The notes under the pieces: generated by a model | Told to the model about the DNA's origin: nothing | What the model saw: the letters and a program-made list of their open reading frames with translations, nothing else | Databases searched by the model: none | DNA from: DATFXF01 sp035258565 | GTDB taxonomy: Bacteria; Acidobacteriota; Terriglobia; Acidiferrales; UBA7541 | Direction of reading: 5' to 3' | Length of the DNA: 7,943 bases | Assembly: GCA_035258565.1 (NCBI GenBank) | Contig: DATFXF010000305.1 | Location: forward strand, 1 to 7,943 | In this document: positions 1 to 6,107 of the stretch, one piece after another | Numbering within the stretch: the stretch's first letter is position 1 | How the letters are laid out: every line of letters starts with the position of its first letter | Position numbers and translations under genes: made by a program

Positions 1-169
1 ATGCGCCTCGCGCTCGAACCGCTCCGGCGCTTGGCGGTCTTTCGCCAGCTCGTCAGGCAGGACTTTCACGGCTACCAGGCGGCCCGACGGCCCGAGCCGG
101 GTGTCTTCGGCCTTGTACACGAGACTCATGCCCCCGCCACCCAGCTTGTTCTCCCCCGAGGTCTTTCAT
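1..169 (-). CDS. Bacterial Ser/Thr protein kinase, N-terminal fragment (runs off window)
   Basis: The minus strand encodes the start of a Hanks-type kinase domain. The glycine-rich loop reads KLGGGGMSLVYKAEDTRLG, followed by VAVKVLPDELAKD with the ATP-anchoring lysine of the AVK motif, then ERFEREAH at the window edge. Kinases of this type phosphorylate Ser/Thr of partner proteins in the cytoplasm; the rest of the domain lies outside the window. The kinase frame has no ATG ahead of the loop. ATG at 167-169, behind an AAGG sequence, reaches it only if the C run at 153-157 is one base longer, giving MKDLGGENKLGGGG. Otherwise the start would be the Met inside the loop (127-129), which would lose the Gly motif. 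Even when corrected, the leader before the loop is unusually short. The family call is firm; the start is not. Confidence 0.8.
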
Positions 170-315
170 TCGTGCACCTTGTGGTTGACAAAGGCACACA
201 CTCGCCGTGCCGCTGGGCAGGCGAAGACCATTTGCGCTCTGCCTAATATATTTTGCGATCCTGCAGTCAGGTCGATTGGTTGGGCCCCGGCTGCGGCAGG
301 TTCACCGTGGGCTTG

Positions 316-759
316 TCAGTTCTCGGGGCGGGAGATACCCAGTCGTCGCATCCTGTAGAGCAGCGTTGTGCGTCTCACTCCGAGTTGCGCAGCCGCACCA
401 TGAGTACCTCCGATCACCCAGTCGGTTTCCCGCAAGACTTGCAAAATGTGTTCGCGTTCTACAGCTGCAAGCGTTCGAGTTTCGGGCAAAGAATCCCTGG
501 CGACGCGCTTCAGCTCGGCAAGGGGTGGATGAAGAGTTGGGTCTGACGATAGAATCACGGAGCGCTCAATAAAGTTCTGCAGCTCCCGAACATTGCCTGG
601 CCAGCGATAACGGACCAAAACTTCCATATCTTCTGCCCGAATTTTCTCGATCTGCTTGTTCATTTGCTGCGCGTACTTCTTAGCGAAGTTCCACACAAGA
701 AGGGGAATATCCTCTGCGCGATCTCGGAGTGGAGGGACTTCGATTGGGAAAAGGTTGAA
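316..759 (-). pseudogene. Remnant of sigma-54-dependent transcriptional activator (C-terminal part only)
   Basis: The recognisable sequence starts at FNLFPIEVPPLRDRAEDIPLL (about 759-700). It continues through RYRWPGNVRELQNFIERSVI, the end of the AAA+ domain of NtrC-type enhancer-binding proteins, and finishes with a Fis-type helix-turn-helix (REHILQVLRETDW, then AAQLGVRRTTLLYRMRRLGI) just before the stop. Full-length relatives have roughly 450 or more residues, with a receiver or GAF domain, Walker A, GAFTGA and Walker B motifs. All of these are absent: upstream of FNLFP the sequence stops resembling the family (the usual DLYYRLNVFP is replaced), and the frame closes at 802-804. No credible start codon or ribosome site is present. 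It may still bind DNA if expressed, but it cannot remodel sigma-54 RNA polymerase. I read it as a 5'-truncated gene left by a deletion or rearrangement. Confidence 0.8.
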
Positions 760-1099
760 CTCGGGGATTTGAAGGCCGCTACAACAACATTCTGCTCCGA
801 ATCAGCACGGCCGTCAACTGCCCTTGCATCCCAGCTCAGCCCCGCCTCCAAATCTCACTGGCTGCAATCCGATCCGTTGAACGGGCTTTGGAGACCGTCA
901 AGTCCTTTCCGTAGAGTTCGCCACGAGGATTGGGCAAGACAATCCAGTAGCTTGTGTCGGCGAGTTGCGAGTTGGGTCGCAGATGTCGGTGGCTACCACT
1001 CTCAAAAACCAATGGGGCTGGACTCGAGGCAGAAATGGTTGTATAAGGTCCTCTCTCCGATTAGCAGGGACTCTCCACCACCCGATTGCGAGGATCGAA
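760..1099. other. 340-base stretch without a recognised gene
   Basis: This lies between the truncated activator and the small zinc-ribbon-like gene. On the minus strand one frame is open from 1060 to the stop at 836-838 and contains YWIVLPNPRGELYGKDLT. That loosely recalls the 'LPNPRGS' strand of S9 serine peptidases, but there is no start codon, no catalytic motif and no ribosome site. On the plus strand a TATAAG at 1042-1047, with a weak TGGACT 17 bases upstream, could be a promoter for the gene starting at 1100. No tRNA, repeat or insertion sequence end is seen. Confidence 0.3.
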
Positions 1100-1324
1100 A
1101 TGAGTCATGGATCAAAGAAACAGCATTATCGTGGAGTCCTCTGTATCCGTTGCAATCAACCAATTCCTCTCCCCATCATAATGAGGAGCAGGGAGCCAAG
1201 TCCCAAAGAAGAACTGCATTCACGCGTATTCACTCTCCGTTGTCGTGCATGTTACAAAGAGGGCCTCTATGCCGAGTCCGATTCCATCGAATGCGAAGGT
1301 GTCCCGCGAGCTCTATTCTCTTAA
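1100..1324 (+). CDS. Small two-CxxC zinc-ribbon-like protein, unknown function
   Basis: A 74-residue protein starting MSHGSKKQHYRGVLCIRC. ATG at 1100 is preceded by GAGG at 1090-1093 at good spacing. Two Cys pairs, CIRC (about residues 15-18) and CRAC (about 48-51), are separated by a linker of about 30 residues. The second pair follows FTLR, and a conserved-looking tail reads ECEGVPRA. This pattern (RGVLCxRC.PIP ... F.LRCRAC ... GxPR) is one I associate with short hypothetical proteins common in Acidobacteriota, where the four cysteines probably bind one zinc ion. There is no signal peptide or membrane segment, so it should be cytoplasmic. It stands alone on the plus strand, with truncated or broken genes on both sides, yet has no frame defect. 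The function is unknown. Confidence 0.7.
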   Translation: MSHGSKKQHYRGVLCIRCNQPIPLPIIMRSREPSPKEELHSRVFTLRCRACYKEGLYAESDSIECEGVPRALFS

Positions 1325-1706
1325 CCTTCTCCCTCTGCAGCACGACGAGCAACCTGTGGCCTTGAGGTGCCCAGCAGAAGCGCGTCCTGAATGGCTGCTC
1401 TCAGAGTCCGTCGGGTGAGCAAAGGTACAGGCGAAGGAATTGCCCTGACCGCCCTGCCGACCGCGAAGATCTTTAACAGCCCAGCATCAGCCGCTAACCC
1501 TGCCGCAGGGGATTGATCCTCGAAGAGTGCGCTCCCCACTGTGACAGTCGTCGAGTGACCTCCTGCCGGCTGCCTTCGTCGAGCAACGTGCCAAGCTTCG
1601 TCCACGAATTGTGCGGAGTGGCGAGCCGTTCCCTGCCGAAGCCGCTTTGAATTTCATTCGAGAATGGATAATAATTCGTGTTTCCATTCAACACCGGAGA
1701 CGAGAG
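1325..1706. other. 382-base stretch without a recognised gene
   Basis: This is the interval between the zinc-ribbon-like gene and the broken SnoaL-like gene. Minus-strand frames are open over 1321-1605 and 1494-1694. Their translations are Arg/Ala/Gly-rich or featureless, lack ribosome sites and show no motif I recognise, so I do not call them genes. No convincing hairpin-plus-T-run terminator follows 1324. The ribosome site for the next gene is the purine-rich GGAGACGAGAG at 1696-1706. Confidence 0.3.
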
Positions 1707-2125
1707 ATGGACAAACTTTATGCAATCAACGCGGCCAAGACCGAATTTCGGGATTGTTTCAACCTCGGGGACTCCTCCCGGCTGCTGGCGTTGCGGATCC
1801 TGAGCTCGTTAGCTTCTCCGATGGCCAACCGAGTGAGTTCGGCAGCGGTGGATTGGAAGCTTTGCGGACTCGACTGCAGCATTTGTTCGAGCGTTTTACA
1901 GTAAAGTTGGCGGTGATCGTTATCGAGATCCGTGTTCAGGGTGATGTGGCATATGACTACGGGTGGCACGATGTAACCCTTACACCTCGGGACGGAGGTC
2001 AACCAATCCGTCGTAGGGATCGCTATGTAGATATCTGGCGGAAGAATAAGTAGGGTAATTGGAAGCTATGGATGTACATGGATAACCGGGACGTCCCTGA
2101 TCCTTTCCGGCCGGAAAAGACCACC
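1707..2125 (+). pseudogene. SnoaL-like / DUF4440 (NTF2-fold) protein, broken by a frameshift and a nonsense codon
   Basis: The start is ATG at 1707 after GGAGACGAGAG. The first frame gives MDKLYAINAAKTEFRDCFNLGD and then RLLAL, the helical N-terminus of a small NTF2-fold domain. The homology then moves to another frame, ADPELVSFSDGQPSEFG, and runs through LEALRTRLQHLFERF, VIVIEIRVQGDVAYDYGWH and RDRYVDIWRKNK. The shift is explained by one base missing at about 1793 (TTGCGG for TTGGCGG). A TAG at 2051-2053 then interrupts the frame, but typical C-terminal sequence continues after it in the same frame (GNWKLWMYMDNRDVPDPF), so the stop looks like a mutated sense codon, for example CAG to TAG. 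Family members are about 130-150 residues; many are uncharacterised and some bind small ligands. The frameshift might be a sequencing error, but the nonsense codon cannot be explained by a lost base. The original end is approximate. It converges on the anti-sigma gene. Confidence 0.75.
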
Positions 2126-2140
2126 GTGCCGCCTATCAGG

Positions 2141-2380
2141 TCAGGGCAGTTTCTGAATCTTCCTATACAGGCGCTTGCTGAACCCCTCCGGCATCTCAAA
2201 CACCCTTTCGTCGCCGATGAGCTGCACAACGTTCCGTGTGCCGTCGAGCACCGCCGAGCAGTGAGCACAGACTTTGAAATGCGCTTCCATTCTCTCGCGC
2301 AGTTCAGGAGAGATGTCGTCATCGAGATAGTTGGAGATCTCCCCCCCCACTTCGACGCAACTGATCTCAATTATGGCCAT
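2141..2380 (-). CDS. Zinc-binding anti-sigma factor (zf-HC2 / RsrA-like)
   Basis: A 79-residue soluble protein starting MAIIEISC. It carries the zinc-associated anti-sigma signature: Cys8, then H34-x3-C38-x2-C41 (HFKVCAHC), followed by a short helical tail (VFEMPEGFSKRLYRKI). Proteins of this family wrap around their cognate ECF sigma factor and hold it inactive; some release it when the zinc cysteines are oxidised. No membrane segment is visible, so it probably acts in the cytoplasm. ATG at 2378-2380 lies 15 bases after the sigma factor's TAA, with GAGGA in the gap, so the two genes are almost certainly co-transcribed and co-translated. It faces the broken SnoaL-like gene tail to tail. The family assignment is secure; whether it senses redox state, as in RsrA, is only a possibility. 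Confidence 0.88.
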   Translation of the reverse strand: MAIIEISCVEVGGEISNYLDDDISPELRERMEAHFKVCAHCSAVLDGTRNVVQLIGDERVFEMPEGFSKRLYRKIQKLP

Positions 2381-2395
2381 TGAGCCACTGTCCTC

Positions 2396-3027
2396 TTACC
2401 ATGGTCTAACTTTCTGATACTCCTGTCCCGCGCTCCAACAACCGTCGCCCCCCGGAGCGAGAGCGTCTCGCATGAGCAGCCTCGCTCGATGAAGGCGAGT
2501 CTTCACGCTTGCTTCCGAAATCCCCAGAATCCTCGGCGTCCCTTCGATGCTCAAATTCTGAACGTCCCTTAGGATCAACGCCTCCCGATAAGGGGGGCTG
2601 AGCGAACCGATTGCATTCTCTATCGCCTGCCGTACCTCGTTTCTCTCGAGCAGCTCGGAAGGTATAGGCCGCCAATCCGCATAATCTCTTGGCCAAAAGT
2701 CTCCCGGTCTGGCTGTGGTTCGTCAATCGAATTGTAAAGGTGCCGACGGTCCTTTCTCAACCTCACCCTCGCTTCGTTATAAGTGATCTGTACGAGCCAG
2801 GTGCTGAATTTACATTCCCCGCGGAAGCTCGAAAGCCCCACGAATGCCTTCAGAACTGCTTCCTGGGCAACCTCCTCTGCGTCGGCTGCGTTTCTCAACA
2901 CAGAGATGGCCGTTACATAGATAGAGCGTTCGTAGGGACGCACTAACTCGTAGAAAGCCTCCCGCTCTCCGTCGGAAACTCGCCTGATCAGCTCCGCCTC
3001 GTTGGCATCCAGCTGCGTCTGTGGCAT
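2396..3027 (-). CDS. ECF RNA polymerase sigma factor (frameshifted)
   Basis: The first 111 residues (MPQTQLDANEAELIRRVSDG...) contain sigma region 2: DAEEVAQEAVLKAF for core binding and -10 recognition, then SSFRGECKFSTWLVQI. After DRETF the frame changes, and region 4 follows: ELLERNEVRQAIENAIGSL, PPYREALILRDVQNLSIEGT, then the helix-turn-helix ILGISEASVKTRLHRARLLM. One extra base in the A run at 2695-2698 (plus strand) joins the halves into a 210-residue protein of normal ECF length, reading DRETFWPRDYADW across the join. ATG at 3027 is preferred over GTG at 3039 because GAGGA sits 6 bases before it. It is followed directly by its anti-sigma factor. Both halves are well conserved, so either the missing base is a sequencing error or the break is very recent. 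Its target promoters cannot be told from the window. Confidence 0.85.
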
Positions 3028-3252
3028 GTTCGTCCTCACGAATATCGAAGCCAGGACGGGCGGCGACGGTCGCGGGCACGACCAAACGAGATTCAGCCAT
3101 CGACAGTGTGATTCCTGCTGCGCTCAAAAGTTTCACAAACGACTCGTAAGCATGGTTCCTTTGCGCTCCAGGGGGATCCGGTGGGAAACCCAACGATCCC
3201 CTTTGTTATCTATCGGTTGAGTCTCTTGCGTGAAGCCACGAGTTCGACCAAC

Positions 3253-3270
3253 CCCGTGCTCAAACACGGG
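3253..3270 (-). terminator. Hairpin, possible weak terminator of the redox operon
   Basis: CCCGTG and CACGGG form a perfect 6-bp stem with a 6-base loop, about 80 bases beyond the stop of the flavoprotein/ferredoxin gene. There is no T run on the minus-strand exit side, so it is not a standard intrinsic terminator. Confidence 0.2.
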
Positions 3271-3309
3271 CTCTTTGGAAGGGATCGCGGAGGCCGGGGA
3301 AGCACGACT

Positions 3310-3325
3310 GGGTGTGTACACACCC
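3310..3325. promoter_or_regulatory. 16-bp perfect palindrome, possible operator
   Basis: GGGTGTGTACACACCC reads the same on both strands with no spacer. It lies 24 bases beyond the end of the flavoprotein/ferredoxin gene and 282 bases upstream of the sigma factor start. This is the size and symmetry of a dimeric repressor site, but no second copy was noticed and no regulator gene is adjacent. Confidence 0.25.
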
Positions 3326-3349
3326 CAAGGCAGATGGAGCGGAGGGTTG

Positions 3350-5770
3350 TCAACCCCGCGAGATCACGGCCGCCACTTGCTGGGGTGGATTGACCGAGGC
3401 GTGGGGTTCGCGCATTTGCACCGGCGAGGCGGGCAGGATGTCGTAGAGGATACTGCCGGCGCGGCCGAAGCGGCCGAAGCTGAGCGTGCCCGTGGGACAC
3501 ATCTCGACGCAGGCCGAGCAGCGCACGCACTCCGGATCTTCCATGGGCAGGCCCTTGTTGGCGAAGTTCATCACGTCAATGCCTTGGTGGCACACCGATG
3601 TGCACACGTTGCAGGAGATGCACTTCTTCTTATCCGCGAAGATGCGATATTTCGAGAAGCGCGCATAGATGTGCATCAGTGCGGCCAGCGGGCAGGCGAA
3701 CCGGCACCACACGCGCCCACTGAACCAGAAATAACAAGCCAGGCCTATGATTCCTGCCAGGCCAATGTCCACGATGTGATAGTAGTTGAGCTCCAGGCCG
3801 AGGACCGACCAGCGGCCGAGCAGGCCCGCATACCAGACTGCGGCCCTCAAGCCTAGCGCAGATTGTGGCCAGGCCCAGCTAACGATGCGCAGACCGAGCA
3901 ACACAAAGGCTGCTGCCAGCACGACTTGCCCGACCATGTTCACCCGGTTCCAGAATGGGCCGTGGGGCATTTTCTGGCGGTGCATGTCGCCCATCGTTTC
4001 TGCCAGCGCCCCGCAGGAGCAGATCCAGCCGCAATAGGCGCCTTTACCCCAGCGGTAGATGATCAGCGGGATGATGACCAAGGTTTGGACCAGGGAAATG
4101 GCCAGCCACCACCACATCGGTTGCGACGTGAAGACGTTCCAAATGAACAGCGGCCACGCCAAAATCAAGCCGAAGGCACGCCAGTATTCGCGCCCGTGGT
4201 CGTAGTTCACGACCGGAAAGAGATGATCGGCGATGTACTTCATCGAGCCGGTATCGAACCAGCCGTTGTGGCCCAGCAGCGGAAGAATTAGGTAGGGGAG
4301 CAGGAACAAGGGTATGGCTTGCACGGCCATAAGGGAAAGGGTTTGCGCGCGCACATAAGAAGTCTTGCGGTGTTTGATCCTCCTCCATCCGAAAAGCAGA
4401 ATGCAGAGGGTGTAACCCAATGCGTAGTAGAACCCCGGCTGGGTGAGGTCAATCGCCAAGGTACCCAGCAGGGTAGAAGGGCGCGCGGCCTGCTCGGCGA
4501 TGCCACCGCCCAGACGCTCGAGCCAAGCCGGCACGTTAAAGGGGAACCACTTGTGCGCCTGGAAGAGCTGGTTTAGATGGCTGTTCGCCTTCCAGATATA
4601 CAAGAACGAGCAGAACGCCACAAACGCAAGAAAACCGGCCCACGTCTGCGGTTTCCACTCACCCTGAATGGCGAGGTCCGAGCGCCGGAAAAACTCGAGA
4701 GGAGCCTCGCGGCCCAGCATGGTGAAAACCACATCGTTGGGAACGCGGGTTTCCTTGTTCTCGGAATCTTTCAAGATCACGGCATCCGGTTCGATGCGCG
4801 CGACGTTGGTACCGAGCGCTAGATGCACGGAGCCAGGCGGTTTGCCGCCTCGCATGTACGAACTGGCGGAGGTGGTGACCCGCTCCGAGACCGGTTTTTC
4901 GACGGCTACAGCGGCGGCGGGATCCTTCAGCAGCATCTTCAGCTTTTCAACGTTCTCGAGCTTGGGCCGCGCAAATTCCTTCTTGCGGTAGGAAAGGGTC
5001 ACGTGGGCACCGCAGGCGGCCAAGGCAATGGCGGTTTCCAAGGCCGAGTCCCCACCGCCCACCACGAGTGCCATTTTCCCGTAGAAGTCTTTGGGGTCGT
5101 ACAGGCGGTTGTAAACCTTATCGAGGTCTTCGCCGGGGCAACCCAGCCTGCGGTGGTTCCCACTGCGCCCAATGGCCACAATCACGCGCCGTGCCTGCGT
5201 TACGGTTTTCTTATCCCCGTGGTGTAGCAGAAGCAGTCCGCCCTTGCGCTCAATGCGCTCAATGCGTGCAGGCGTTATCTCAATCCCGGCGGCCAGGCGT
5301 TGCCGCTCCATCTCCTCGAGCAAGGCTTCTTTGATATCTGCGGAGACTTGCAGCCCGCCCTCGAGCTTCATCTCCGTCGGATAGGTATAGATGGGCTTGG
5401 CCTTGGGGAAATTCACCACCGTGGAAAAGAGTTGGGTGGCTTCAAAGACGCGAAAATTCAGGCGAGCCTCTTTGGCTTCGATGGCCGCCGAAATGCCCGA
5501 GACGCCGCCCCCGATGATGGCCAGGTCGAGCACTTGCGGCTCGGAAACTTTGCCGGGCCGGAAATCAGGTTCTTCGAGAAGGGCCCGCACCGCGAGCGCG
5601 CCGCTCCTCGAGGAGAACTTCAGCAGGGGAATGCCAGTGAGGTCACCCACAATGCGCACGCCTGGCACGGTCGTCCTGCCCTGCTCTTGGGTGACGGGCA
5701 GCTTCTCTACAGTGCCCGCAGGCCAGCGGGTGTGCAACCAATGGGCATAGCGCTGGATCAGCGAAATCAT
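3350..5770 (-). CDS. Membrane FAD/NAD(P)H oxidoreductase fused to a NapH/CcoG-like polyferredoxin
   Basis: An 806-residue fusion. Residues 33-66 (TTVPGVRIVGDLTG...) match the C-terminal FAD-binding segment of thioredoxin reductases. Residues 82-110 hold the FAD Rossmann motif IIGGGVSGISAA, and 234-250 a second dinucleotide motif VVGGGDSALETA, presumably for NAD(P)H. The CxxC of true thioredoxin reductases is missing at its expected place before VVGGGDSA. About seven hydrophobic spans follow (376-393, 445-461, 476-498, 533-548, 553-572, 611-630, 664-683). Cys-rich motifs CGWICSCG (580-587) and CRFACP (689-694) resemble NapH/NosR/CcoG, and two 4Fe-4S ferredoxin motifs lie at C717/C720/C723/C727 and C748/C751/C754/C758. 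The likely path is NAD(P)H to FAD to iron-sulfur clusters at the membrane. Homology seems to begin earlier: ATG at 5817 gives MTKQG, and with one more C at 5804-5805 it joins in frame as HLLIPGEEFHSM, so the true protein may have 822 residues. It is last in the redox operon. Confidence 0.9.
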   Translation of the reverse strand: MISLIQRYAHWLHTRWPAGTVEKLPVTQEQGRTTVPGVRIVGDLTGIPLLKFSSRSGALAVRALLEEPDFRPGKVSEPQVLDLAIIGGGVSGISAAIEAKEARLNFRVFEATQLFSTVVNFPKAKPIYTYPTEMKLEGGLQVSADIKEALLEEMERQRLAAGIEITPARIERIERKGGLLLLHHGDKKTVTQARRVIVAIGRSGNHRRLGCPGEDLDKVYNRLYDPKDFYGKMALVVGGGDSALETAIALAACGAHVTLSYRKKEFARPKLENVEKLKMLLKDPAAAVAVEKPVSERVTTSASSYMRGGKPPGSVHLALGTNVARIEPDAVILKDSENKETRVPNDVVFTMLGREAPLEFFRRSDLAIQGEWKPQTWAGFLAFVAFCSFLYIWKANSHLNQLFQAHKWFPFNVPAWLERLGGGIAEQAARPSTLLGTLAIDLTQPGFYYALGYTLCILLFGWRRIKHRKTSYVRAQTLSLMAVQAIPLFLLPYLILPLLGHNGWFDTGSMKYIADHLFPVVNYDHGREYWRAFGLILAWPLFIWNVFTSQPMWWWLAISLVQTLVIIPLIIYRWGKGAYCGWICSCGALAETMGDMHRQKMPHGPFWNRVNMVGQVVLAAAFVLLGLRIVSWAWPQSALGLRAAVWYAGLLGRWSVLGLELNYYHIVDIGLAGIIGLACYFWFSGRVWCRFACPLAALMHIYARFSKYRIFADKKKCISCNVCTSVCHQGIDVMNFANKGLPMEDPECVRCSACVEMCPTGTLSFGRFGRAGSILYDILPASPVQMREPHASVNPPQQVAAVISRG

Positions 5771-5853
5771 GGAGTGAAATTCTTCCCCGGGGATGAGCAG
5801 ATGCCTTGCTTGGTCATGGTTACAACCTCATCGGCGCACTCGCGAGGACCGGC

Positions 5854-6107
5854 TCACTCGCCAAGCCCGGTGGCAAAGAACGGATTCTGAGGAAACTCGC
5901 CGACGAGCTCTTCGAGAAGGGCACAGGTGTAGCACTTTGCGGCCAACCGTATTGCGTCAGAGAAAAACAGTTCAATTGCAGGAAGCGCTGGAAACTCCAG
6001 CGCGTCTAAGACCCCTTTCAGGCTCCGACAAGCAGGGCGATAAACATAGGCGAAACAAACAGCAAGCGCCCATACAGGCGGCCGAGCAGATTCCTCGCCG
6101 TACGCAT
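5854..6107 (-). CDS. Small hydrophobic CxxC protein, unknown (frameshifted)
   Basis: ATG at 6105-6107 overlaps the DUF547 stop as TGATG, a sign of translational coupling. It opens with MRTARNLLGRLYGRLLFV and a hydrophobic span ending FIALLVGA, but meets TGA after 29 codons. The adjoining frame then continues as LKGVLDALEF, LFFSDAIRLAAKCYTCALLEEL and FFATGLGE to the stop at 5854-5856. One missing base, most simply in the GG at 6021-6022, would join them into an 84-residue protein with one membrane helix and a CYTC pair. Reading the TGA as selenocysteine does not rescue it, since a TAG follows three codons later. I do not recognise the family. Its position, 36 bases before the ATG at 5817 of the flavoprotein/ferredoxin, suggests a subunit or accessory of that membrane complex; this is an inference. 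Confidence 0.5.

Larger units (their letters stand above)
3028..3349. other. 322-base intergenic region upstream of the sigma factor
   Basis: No gene is recognised here. Read on the minus strand, it holds the 3' flank of the flavoprotein/ferredoxin gene and the upstream region of the sigma/anti-sigma pair, so the sigma promoter should lie here. It contains a perfect 16-bp palindrome (3310-3325), a 6-bp hairpin (3253-3270) and a palindrome GGGTTG-T-CAACCC at 3344-3356 overlapping the stop codon of the upstream gene. A GGAACC on the minus strand (3154-3159) resembles an ECF -35 element, but no matching -10 is found at the usual spacing. Confidence 0.4.

Noticed and set aside
664..1365. Long plus-strand open frame (233 codons)
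   Set aside because: Its first part is antisense to the well-supported sigma-54 activator remnant and its last part overlaps the zinc-ribbon-like gene in another frame; it has no recognisable motif.
1321..1694. Minus-strand open frames of 94 and 66 codons
   Set aside because: There is no ribosome site, no motif and no context; the translations look like random GC-rich sequence.
3154..3159. GGAACC as an ECF -35 element for autoregulation of the sigma factor
   Set aside because: No CGTC/TCTGA-like -10 occurs at 15-17 bases; the nearest CGTTTG is only 12 bases away.
3466..3486. Tandem GCGGCCGAA repeat
   Set aside because: It encodes FGRFGR within the coding region of the flavoprotein/ferredoxin; two short copies need no special explanation.
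3230..3856. Plus-strand open frame of 208 codons
   Set aside because: It is antisense to the ferredoxin and membrane part of the flavoprotein/ferredoxin gene, whose cysteine motifs are unmistakable.
6019..6021. TGA after LLVGA in the small protein as a second selenocysteine codon
   Set aside because: A TAG follows three codons later in the same frame. A one-base deletion joining to the adjacent frame explains the sequence better.
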